A stretch of DNA of 64,000 bases. It comes from Frisingicoccus sp902471845. GTDB taxonomy: Bacteria > Bacillota > Clostridia > Lachnospirales > Lachnospiraceae. Made by a program: the position numbers and the translations under genes. Of the stretch, positions 43,132 through 50,371 are shown in pieces. The notes under the pieces were generated by a model, which made no database searches, was not told where the DNA came from, and was given only the letters and a program-made list of their open reading frames with translations. How positions within the stretch are numbered: position 1 is the stretch's first letter; the number at the start of each line of letters is the position of its first letter. The DNA is taken from assembly GCF_047030795.1 (NCBI RefSeq), contig NZ_JBKYIC010000001.1. The stretch is one strand, 5' to 3'.

Positions 43132-43941
43132 TTATTCAGCAGCTTCTGTCTCCGCCGGCTGAGTATCTTCAGCCGAGCTCTCTGTTTCTCCGTTTTCAGC
43201 ACCTTCGCCTCCGGCACTTTCGCCTTCAGCACTTTCGCCCGTTGTCTCGTCAATCACATCCGATGTCGGAGAGGACAATCCGTCGATAAAGTTCCTGAGC
43301 GCTTCGTCTTTCGCACAGGCTGCCTCTTTTTCCTGATATACCGTTGCCATCAGATCTTTGACTTCATCATCTTCATAAAGCTTTGCAATGTAAGCCTGTG
43401 TTTCCGAATCATATTCATAGGTTGCTGTAGCCCCGTTCAGTTCTCCGCGGTAGATATAATATGTACCGTCGGCGGTGCTCTTTACATAAACCATCGTCAG
43501 GTTCGGTGCCGGTGTGTTGATACCGCTGATTTTCAGCTTGTCATAAATAAATACAAAATAGGAATTATCTTCCAGGCCTTTCTTCGTGTAACATACCGTA
43601 TCCGAATATCCCTCGATAATCTTAGAGGTCGATGAAAGAACGTCACTGCTGATTTCATCCTGTGTATTATAAATTTCCTTTAAGGCATCCACATCGCCGT
43701 TGGTCAGCGCTGTACGGTATCTTTTGATCAGATCATTGACTTCCGGATACTTATCTTTTAAGAGCCGGTCCTTGGAAACCTCATCCTCATTAACGACAAC
43801 ACTTTCCGAAGCCTTTACTGCGGATGTCTGTTTCCCTTCCGATTTACTCTTCATGGATATAACGACACCGGCAATTGCTGCTGCAATCACAACAACTGAC
43901 AGCAGAATAATGAGTATTAATTTACTACGGCTTGTCTTCAT
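43132..43941 (-). CDS. Membrane-anchored extracellular protein, unknown function
   Basis: A 269-residue protein with a single N-terminal membrane helix (residues 8-30, LILIILLSVVVIAAAIAGVV). A folded domain of about 170 residues resembles NTF2-like or SnoaL-type folds in its helix/strand pattern (VNDLIKRYRTALTNGDVDAL at the start). The tail is low-complexity, rich in Glu, Ser, Thr and Gly. I do not recognise a named family; similar proteins are common in Lachnospiraceae. AAGGAGG precedes the ATG at 43941. It is monocistronic. Confidence 0.8.
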   Translation of the reverse strand: MKTSRSKLILIILLSVVVIAAAIAGVVISMKSKSEGKQTSAVKASESVVVNEDEVSKDRLLKDKYPEVNDLIKRYRTALTNGDVDALKEIYNTQDEISSDVLSSTSKIIEGYSDTVCYTKKGLEDNSYFVFIYDKLKISGINTPAPNLTMVYVKSTADGTYYIYRGELNGATATYEYDSETQAYIAKLYEDDEVKDLMATVYQEKEAACAKDEALRNFIDGLSSPTSDVIDETTGESAEGESAGGEGAENGETESSAEDTQPAETEAAE

Positions 43942-43967
43942 AGTAATCCTCCTTTTCAATTCTCTTT

Positions 43968-43996
43968 ATTGTACCAAAAAAAGGAGCTTCCGTCAA
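43968..43996 (-). promoter_or_regulatory. Promoter for the membrane-anchored gene
   Basis: TTGACG (43991-43996) and TACAAT (43968-43973) on the minus strand, spacer 17. Confidence 0.8.
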
Positions 43997-44044
43997 CTGT
44001 CCTGGCTTTTTGACGAAACAATATGAAATTTTTTCAAAAAATCA

Positions 44045-44073
44045 TTGCAAATTTTTTTTAATTATAGTAGAAT
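44045..44073 (+). promoter_or_regulatory. Promoter for tRNA-Arg
   Basis: TTGCAA (44045-44050) and TAGAAT (44068-44073), spacer 17. The -10 ends 7 bases before the mature tRNA, so the 5' leader would be almost absent. Confidence 0.6.
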
Positions 44074-44080
44074 ACTACTT

Positions 44081-44152
44081 GCACCCGTAGCTCAGTGGAT
44101 AGAGCAATGGCCTCCGGAGCCATGTGCGTGGGTTCAATTCCCGTCGGGTGCA
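44081..44152 (+). tRNA. tRNA-Arg(CCG)
   Basis: A 72-nt cloverleaf with acceptor stem GCACCCG/CGGGTGC, anticodon stem ATGGC/GCCAT and loop CTCCGGA (anticodon CCG, decoding CGG). The TΨC arm is GGGTTCAATTCCC. The discriminator is A and CCA is not encoded. Confidence 0.96.
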
Positions 44153-44156
44153 TGTT

Positions 44157-44194
44157 AAAAAACACCGATAAACCTATGTTTACCGGTGTTTTTT
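44157..44194. terminator. Terminator shared by tRNA-Arg and the amidase gene
   Basis: A stem AAAAACACCGATAAAC/GTTTACCGGTGTTTTT (one mismatch) has T tracts on both strands. It lies 4 bases past the tRNA and next to the amidase stop. Confidence 0.88.
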
Positions 44195-44195
44195 C

Positions 44196-44963
44196 TTATC
44201 CTGCAATAATGGCCGTCGGATACCCATTCTGCCGAAGTCTTCGCTCCATCACACGGGCTTCTTCAAGCGTGCCAAAGCTTCCTACCTGAACCCGGTGATA
44301 GCCATTGCCTTCCGAAATAAAGGCGGGATAATTCTGGCTCAGAAGCCGGTCCAGCATTGTTCTGGCATAATCTTCATTGCGAAAGGCTCCCGTTTGGATT
44401 GTATAAACCATCCCCATGGTGCCGTCAGAACCTATATCCAATGTATCCAAAATACCGTCGGCAATTCCCTGGGCAATCGCCTGAAAATTATCATCAAATA
44501 ACTGATTATCAATATCTGAATTAATAAATCCCGCTTCCACCAGAATGGCCGGCATCTGCGTCCGGCGAAGCACCGTAAGATTCGGCCGCTCTTTTACACC
44601 CAGATTCCGAAAGCCGATATTTTCAAGCCGCTGGTTGACATTCTCCGCCATCTCATTTTTAATTCCGCTTTTGTCATAAACAAGGGTCTCCACACCGGAT
44701 ACTTCATTCGGCCTTGGAAAAGAGTTCCGGTGAATCGACACGAAAAAATCCGCACCGGCATTATTGGCCTCTCTCGCTTTTTCACCTGGAGATTCATAGA
44801 TATCTGTTGTCCGGGTATATTCTACATCCAGGCCCGAATCCTCCAAAATCTGTCCGACAGCCAGTGCCAAAGCCAGTACATCGTCCTTTTCCTGCCGTCC
44901 ATTATAAACGGCTCCCGGGTCACGTCCGCCGTGCCCCGCATCGATCATAATTTTATAAGCCAT
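44196..44963 (-). CDS. N-acetylmuramoyl-L-alanine amidase with SPOR domain
   Basis: A 255-residue protein. Residues 1-175 form an Amidase_3 domain with zinc ligands in DAGHGGRDPGA, the Glu of GEKAREAN, SIHRNSF and the catalytic Glu of ILVEAGFIN. Residues about 180-255 form a SPOR domain (YTIQTGAFRNEDYARTML, then HRVQVGSFGTLEEA) that binds denuded septal glycan. No signal peptide is visible, which resembles mother-cell or otherwise exported clostridial amidases of the CwlD type. It cleaves the amide bond between muramic acid and the stem peptide. The start at 44963 has GGAG upstream. Confidence 0.9.
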   Translation of the reverse strand: MAYKIMIDAGHGGRDPGAVYNGRQEKDDVLALALAVGQILEDSGLDVEYTRTTDIYESPGEKAREANNAGADFFVSIHRNSFPRPNEVSGVETLVYDKSGIKNEMAENVNQRLENIGFRNLGVKERPNLTVLRRTQMPAILVEAGFINSDIDNQLFDDNFQAIAQGIADGILDTLDIGSDGTMGMVYTIQTGAFRNEDYARTMLDRLLSQNYPAFISEGNGYHRVQVGSFGTLEEARVMERRLRQNGYPTAIIAG

Positions 44964-45003
44964 AAAAAACTCCAAAGGTTCTTTATAACTATCCTATGCA
45001 GTT

Positions 45004-46500
45004 TTATATCAATCGTTTCTCAATCGCTTCTACGACCGTTTCAAGCACTTTAATCCGTGCATAGAGCTTATCGTTTCCTTCAACAATAATCCAAGGGGCA
45101 TAGGTTGTGGAGGTACGAAGAATCATCTCATCGACAGCCTTCACATATTCCTCCCATTTTTCACGGTTCCTCCAGTCCTCATCGGTAATCTTCCACTGTT
45201 TATTCGGGTCTTCCATCCGCTCTTCAAAACGTTTTTTCTGCTCATCTTTATCAATATGAAGCCAGAATTTCAACACAATGGCGCCTGCATCCGCCATTTG
45301 AGCCTCCATCCGATTAATCTCGCTGTAGGCCCGCCGCCATTCCTCTTCCGTGCAAAATCCCTCAATCCGTTCTACCATAACCCGGCCATACCAGGTCCTG
45401 TCAAAAATTGCCACATGACCGGCCTTCGGCATATGGTTCCAGAAACGCCAGAGATAGTGATGGGCTTTCTCGATATCATTCGGCGCCGCCGTAGGAATTA
45501 CCTCATACCCCCTTGGATCCATCGTCTTTGTCAACCGATGGATGGCGCCTCCCTTGCCTCCGGCATCCCATCCTTCAAAACCGATGACAACGGGTATACG
45601 GCGCTTATAAAGCTCGCTGTGCAGAAGCGCCATCCGCTTTTGAAGATCATTCAATTTCTTTTTATAGACGCTTCGAGTCAGAGATTTGGATAAATCCACT
45701 GCGTCCAGCACGGAAGACCCAAAGGTCACCGCACTGCTCTCACCGATTGGAGGTTCCCCAGTCACAGCCTTTCCCGCAGCCTTTGCCTCCTCTTTTGCCA
45801 ATCGGTCTGCAAAAATCTCTACAACAGTTGAAATGATTTTTACCCTGGCATATTCCTTATCTGTGGCTTCCACGATCGTCCAGCTTCCAAAGGCCGTATC
45901 TGTCTTTTGTATCATCTCTTCATAAGCCTTCAGCCACTCATCATAAGCTTTGTTATGTTTCCAGTCGGTTTCCGTTACACGCCAATTGGTCTCCTTATTT
46001 TCCTCCAGTGCCTGAAAACGCTTTTTCTGTTCTTTTTTGGAAATGTGCAGAAAAAATTTAATAATCAGCATACCGTCCTGAGCCAGTTCCTGCTCAAAAT
46101 TCAAAATATCATTATAGGCATTCTCTGCTTTTTCCCGGCTTTTCTGCTTTTCCGCCCGGGCTTCAACAATCTTTGTATACCAGCTCCGGTCAAAGAGGTG
46201 AATCCGCCCGTTTTCAGGGAGCTTCGTCCAGAAACGCCAGAGATAAGGCCGCAGTTCCTCTTCTTCCGTCGGCTTCTGAATCGTAAACACTTTAAAACCT
46301 CTCGGGTCCATTGGCTGAATCAGCTGATTGATCATCGTTCCTTTTCCTGAAGATCCAAAACCTTCAAACAGGATCACCACCGGAACCTTATAACTTTTTA
46401 ATTTTCTCTGCAGCAAAGACAATTGAGGTTCCAGCTGTTCCATCAATGTCTTGCATTCCTTCTTGGACATCTTTTTTGAAAGATTAATTTTTTCCAGCAT
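45004..46500 (-). CDS. pap: Tandem PPK2 kinase, polyphosphate:AMP phosphotransferase type
   Basis: A 498-residue protein with two PPK2 domains. The first has Walker A GFGSSGKGT at about 47-55 and PMDPRGFKVF. The second has GWDAGGKGG at about 305-315 and TMDPRGYEVI. Both also have the Walker B/lid motifs FDRSWY or FDRTWY. Two-domain PPK2 enzymes typically phosphorylate AMP to ADP with polyphosphate; in that class the second domain is the active half. The start at 46500 has GAAGG upstream. No exopolyphosphatase or PPK1 gene lies nearby. Confidence 0.9.
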   Translation of the reverse strand: MLEKINLSKKMSKKECKTLMEQLEPQLSLLQRKLKSYKVPVVILFEGFGSSGKGTMINQLIQPMDPRGFKVFTIQKPTEEEELRPYLWRFWTKLPENGRIHLFDRSWYTKIVEARAEKQKSREKAENAYNDILNFEQELAQDGMLIIKFFLHISKKEQKKRFQALEENKETNWRVTETDWKHNKAYDEWLKAYEEMIQKTDTAFGSWTIVEATDKEYARVKIISTVVEIFADRLAKEEAKAAGKAVTGEPPIGESSAVTFGSSVLDAVDLSKSLTRSVYKKKLNDLQKRMALLHSELYKRRIPVVIGFEGWDAGGKGGAIHRLTKTMDPRGYEVIPTAAPNDIEKAHHYLWRFWNHMPKAGHVAIFDRTWYGRVMVERIEGFCTEEEWRRAYSEINRMEAQMADAGAIVLKFWLHIDKDEQKKRFEERMEDPNKQWKITDEDWRNREKWEEYVKAVDEMILRTSTTYAPWIIVEGNDKLYARIKVLETVVEAIEKRLI

Positions 46501-46582
46501 AAAATACCTTCTTTCCATTAATATTTTCTTTAGTATACCCTCGCATACTTATGCACATCCCGCCAAAAGACAATTAAAAAAG

Positions 46583-46617
46583 AAAAAACCAGGATTCCAA
46601 AGTCTATTGGAACCCTG
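46583..46617 (-). terminator. Terminator after the Nudix gene
   Basis: On the minus strand CAGGGTTCCAA pairs with TTGGAATCCTG (one mismatch), followed by GTTTTTTCTTTTTT. Confidence 0.88.
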
Positions 46618-46631
46618 ATTTACAATTCTCC

Positions 46632-47084
46632 TCAGAAATATTTCTTATTGCCCCACAGATTGCTCTTTTTCAGCTCAACATATTCACTGTACGCTTTTTC
46701 GAGTATCTGTTTTTCATTCGTAAACTTTAACAAATGATAAGCCTCGTGATATTTGTAATATCCTGAGTCCACAAAATATTCTTCACGTTGTGGTCTGCTA
46801 TGATAACTGTCGGACATCATCAGATACCAGTGTACGTCTTTCACAATCAAGTCTTGTGCGGTATTAAAAGTATATTGGCTTTTTCCCACATATTTGATAA
46901 TTGAAGCACTGACGCCAGTCTCCTCACGCACTTCTCTGATAGCTGTTTCTTTGTATTCTTCACCTTCCTCAACAGTCCCTTTTGGCAAAACCCATCCTTC
47001 ATACTTATTCCTGTAATTTTTATATAGCAGAAGGATCTTGCCTCTAAATATAACCACACCGCCACAGCTCGTTGCTTCTGTCAT
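46632..47084 (-). CDS. Nudix hydrolase
   Basis: A 150-residue protein with an exact Nudix box: G36-x5-E42-x7-R50-E-V-R-E-E-T-G57 (from GTVEEGEEY to REVREETGV). It hydrolyses a nucleoside diphosphate linked to another moiety; the sequence is closest in layout to diadenosine polyphosphate or RNA-pyrophosphohydrolase-like members, but the substrate is undefined. GGAGG lies 7 bases upstream of the ATG. It has its own promoter and terminator. Confidence 0.9.
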   Translation of the reverse strand: MTEATSCGGVVIFRGKILLLYKNYRNKYEGWVLPKGTVEEGEEYKETAIREVREETGVSASIIKYVGKSQYTFNTAQDLIVKDVHWYLMMSDSYHSRPQREEYFVDSGYYKYHEAYHLLKFTNEKQILEKAYSEYVELKKSNLWGNKKYF

Positions 47085-47127
47085 GGTTGTACCTCCATTT
47101 TATGGTGTGTGTGTCACTCTTGTTATA

Positions 47128-47156
47128 AGTATACAACCATTTAACCACAAATACAA
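47128..47156 (-). promoter_or_regulatory. Promoter for the Nudix gene
   Basis: TTGTAT (47151-47156) and TATACT (47128-47133) on the minus strand, spacer 17. Confidence 0.65.
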
Positions 47157-47188
47157 CCTTAATTTTGAGGGCTGTTCCGGTCTCAGAT

Positions 47189-49045
47189 CTACTGTCCGAG
47201 ATAGGCCTGAAGAACAGCATTGGCTACCGGCAACGCACTCTCATAATATCCTTCATCATTTTCCACAAGGACACAGATTGCGATCTGCGGCTGTTCGACC
47301 GGTGCATAGCCGATAAACCAGGAGTTGTCACCCCGGCCGCTCACCTCGCCGGTTCCTGTCTTTCCGGCCACTGAATAACCATAGCCTGAGAGGGATGTTG
47401 CCGTACCATAATTGACAACAGCTTCCATAAGCTGGCCAAGTAAATCAGCTTCCTGAGTGGATAAGACCTGACCATAGGACTCGGGCAGATATTTTTTCAC
47501 CCGATGTCCGCCTCCGGCTGTCTCCACCGCATCCACCATATAAGGCTGCATCATATTTCCGCCATTGGCGATTGTCGCCGCGATCATAACCATCTGAAGC
47601 GGCGTCACCTGCGTATGCCCCTGGCCAATGGCCGTCGCCGCCGTCTGCCAGTCTGAATCATCCGCCGCCAGGCTAAAGATACTCTTTGTATGCGGTATTT
47701 CCGTCGGAAGCTCTTTGTTAAAGAACAGGCTTTCACAGGTGTCCTTTAAAAGATTATCCGGAAGCCCCAGACCAATATTGCCAAAGGAAGCATTACAGGA
47801 ATAAGCATAAGAATCCATAAAGTTCTCTTCACCATGGACAATCTGGTCAAAACATGTAATATACTCATCGCCACCAAGATTGATCTGACCTTCGCACACA
47901 TAATGATAACTATTATAGTCGGCTCCGGAACGGATATAAGCAAGAGAAGTCAACGTTTTAAAAATCGAACCGGGAATAAAAAGTCCAAAGGTCGTTTTAT
48001 TCAGCAAACTGTCATTACTCTCTTCCGAAACAATATACTCATAATCATCCACCAGTGTATTCGGATCATAGTCCGGTTTAGACACCATGGCCAGCACCCG
48101 CCCTGTGGCAGGCTCAATGGCAATGACTGCCCCGTCATTGTAGCCAAGGGCATTATAGGCTACTTCCTGCAGCTGTGCATTTAAGGTCGTCACCACCCGG
48201 TCTCCCTGATTTTTCTCGCCCCGGATATCCTGAAGGGCATTTAAGATTGGATTGCCGTTTGACTGCAGCATGTAAAAATTCTGTGACAGTTCAACACCGG
48301 ACTGATTAATCTCTGATGTACCAACTGCATGGGAGAAAATCCGTCCCATCGGATAGTATCGGGTTTCATTACCATTTTCATCAACCAGCGTTTCGGCCAG
48401 GACCGTTCCGTCACTGGATACAATATCTCCCCGGACAACTGTGTCCGCAAAAGAATTAATCCGCACATTATAAGCGCTGTTAATAACATTCTTACTGACA
48501 AAGGCATTAAAATAAACAAAATAACCAATCATCAGCACAAAGAGAAAAGCAAATACATAAGTCACCGCCAGAATTTCCGGATTCTGGCTGCGGCGCTTTT
48601 TGCGCACAGCCTTTCGTTCTTCAAGTTCCTCCGGCGTCAGCCGCAGCTTTTTAATCCGGCGCTTCTCAGGAATTTCTTCTTCTGCCTCTTCCGGAATTCT
48701 TTCCGATTCCAACCGACGACGCCTGGTTCGACGCACCGGACGTTCTTCCGGCACATCCTCTTCCTCATCCGAAAAGCTTTCCTCCGGAATGCTCCTTCGG
48801 GATGTAGTTCTTCCGGAAGTCTCCGGAAGAATCTCCTCATCAAAAAAGTCCATAGTATCAAAATCCGGCTGAAATTCAAAATCTTCACCGTCATTTAAAG
48901 GCAGATCCATAAACACTTTTGTTTCTCCCATGGAATCGCCCGCATCACTTTCCGAACCTCTTTTCACTGGTTCCTTTGGCAGATCATCGATATTTATTTT
49001 ACGAACACTCTTCTTCGTCGTCTCGTTCTTCTCGTCTCGTTTCAA
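47189..49045 (-). CDS. Penicillin-binding protein (transpeptidase, SEDS partner)
   Basis: A 618-residue class B-like PBP. Residues 1-155 form an unusually long, highly charged cytoplasmic tail with acidic and Arg-rich stretches. One membrane helix follows (about 157-182), then the transpeptidase domain with active Ser360 in SIFK, the second motif SCN (416-418) and KTG (562-564). It cross-links peptidoglycan, probably with the SEDS protein encoded just upstream. The start is a TTG at 49045 with GAGAGG at 9 bases, placing it inside the last 47 bases of the SEDS gene. No ATG with a convincing ribosome binding site is seen. Confidence 0.88.
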   Translation of the reverse strand: MKRDEKNETTKKSVRKINIDDLPKEPVKRGSESDAGDSMGETKVFMDLPLNDGEDFEFQPDFDTMDFFDEEILPETSGRTTSRRSIPEESFSDEEEDVPEERPVRRTRRRRLESERIPEEAEEEIPEKRRIKKLRLTPEELEERKAVRKKRRSQNPEILAVTYVFAFLFVLMIGYFVYFNAFVSKNVINSAYNVRINSFADTVVRGDIVSSDGTVLAETLVDENGNETRYYPMGRIFSHAVGTSEINQSGVELSQNFYMLQSNGNPILNALQDIRGEKNQGDRVVTTLNAQLQEVAYNALGYNDGAVIAIEPATGRVLAMVSKPDYDPNTLVDDYEYIVSEESNDSLLNKTTFGLFIPGSIFKTLTSLAYIRSGADYNSYHYVCEGQINLGGDEYITCFDQIVHGEENFMDSYAYSCNASFGNIGLGLPDNLLKDTCESLFFNKELPTEIPHTKSIFSLAADDSDWQTAATAIGQGHTQVTPLQMVMIAATIANGGNMMQPYMVDAVETAGGGHRVKKYLPESYGQVLSTQEADLLGQLMEAVVNYGTATSLSGYGYSVAGKTGTGEVSGRGDNSWFIGYAPVEQPQIAICVLVENDEGYYESALPVANAVLQAYLGQ

Positions 49046-50354
49046 GGATACGCACCTCTCTTTGTCGCAGCAGGTAAAGGCCCTGGATGACTGCAAAGAT
49101 TATAATTGTCGATAATACACTACTTCCGCCGTAACTGATCAGCGGCATGGTAACACCCGTATGGGGAATCAGCTTTGTCACTCCGCCGATACAGAGAAAC
49201 AATTGAATTCCATAGGCCGTACTTAACCCCATAGCCACCAGCTTGTAAAAAGGCTTTACCAGCTGCAGGGAAATATTAATAAACATTAAAAAGCAGCTAA
49301 AATATACAAGAATCAGACATATGGCAAACAGTGCCCCCATTTCTTCGGCAATCGCAGAAAAGATAAAGTCGCTGACTACGACCGGAATCGTATCCGGCTT
49401 GCCTTTAAAAAGTCCCATACCGAACCATCCGCCCGTACCGATGGCAAACAGGGACTGGGCAATCTGATATCCGGCATCGTTATAATTCCCCCATGGGTCA
49501 CTCCATGCTACTACACGGGTCTTTACATGATCAAACAATTTGTAAGCCACAACTGCCGCCGCCGAGCCGGCCCCCAGACCTAATGCCATATATCTGAACT
49601 GGCGTGTCGCCACATAGAGCATGACCAGATAAGTCACAAAGAAAATGACCGCCGCACCAAGGTCACGTTCAACAACGAGTACAAGTACATAAGCCGCCGC
49701 GGCCGCCGTTGTGATCACGATCCGCTTAAAACTTGTATTCCGCGCCAGCATGGCCGCAACAAAGAAAACAAAAACGATCTTCGCCAGCTCCGAAGGCTGA
49801 AGACTAAAGCCGCCAATAGATATCCAGTTGGTCGCTCCATACATACTTCTTCCGAAAACAAAAACAGAGGCAACCATCAAAAATCCAAATACGCCCAGGA
49901 ATACGCCCCATCGGTCCACAATACGCACCCGAAGCATAAATGCCGGAATGACAAGGCTGATACAGGCCGCCGCCACAGCAATCCCAAACTGTCGTACAGC
50001 CATATCAAAATCCAGCCGGGTCAGTATGACAAATCCGACCATGAGCAGATAACACATATTATTGACAATCAGTCGGGATGCATTTTTATAAATCGTCCCA
50101 TAAATAATCAGTGTCGTAAGGAACAACACAAACTGGGCGCCATAAAAATACAGCATTTTCATATCTTTGGTCATCAGATAAATGATCAGATAACAGATGA
50201 AATGAATGAGAAACATCAGTACATTCTGAACCACATAGACATGTCCCCGATCATACTCATGGCGGTCGCTGAATACGGTAAAACACTTCATCGCATAGGA
50301 AGCTGCCAGAATTGCCAGTACATATTTTGAAACATGAATGATGACATTGACCAT
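48999..50354 (-). CDS. FtsW/RodA/SpoVE family SEDS glycosyltransferase
   Basis: A 451-residue protein with about ten membrane helices. It shows the SEDS hallmarks GATNWISIGGFSLQPSELAK (residues about 165-185) and, near the end, the HTGVTMPLISYGGSS region. SEDS proteins polymerise lipid II into glycan strands and work with a class B PBP, here the next gene. It is not possible to say whether this is the division (FtsW), elongation (RodA) or sporulation (SpoVE) member. Its charged C-terminal tail (RREERDDEEECS) overlaps the PBP start. Confidence 0.92.
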   Translation of the reverse strand: MVNVIIHVSKYVLAILAASYAMKCFTVFSDRHEYDRGHVYVVQNVLMFLIHFICYLIIYLMTKDMKMLYFYGAQFVLFLTTLIIYGTIYKNASRLIVNNMCYLLMVGFVILTRLDFDMAVRQFGIAVAAACISLVIPAFMLRVRIVDRWGVFLGVFGFLMVASVFVFGRSMYGATNWISIGGFSLQPSELAKIVFVFFVAAMLARNTSFKRIVITTAAAAAYVLVLVVERDLGAAVIFFVTYLVMLYVATRQFRYMALGLGAGSAAAVVAYKLFDHVKTRVVAWSDPWGNYNDAGYQIAQSLFAIGTGGWFGMGLFKGKPDTIPVVVSDFIFSAIAEEMGALFAICLILVYFSCFLMFINISLQLVKPFYKLVAMGLSTAYGIQLFLCIGGVTKLIPHTGVTMPLISYGGSSVLSTIIIFAVIQGLYLLRQREVRILETRREERDDEEECS

Positions 50355-50371
50355 ATTAATCCATCAACTCC

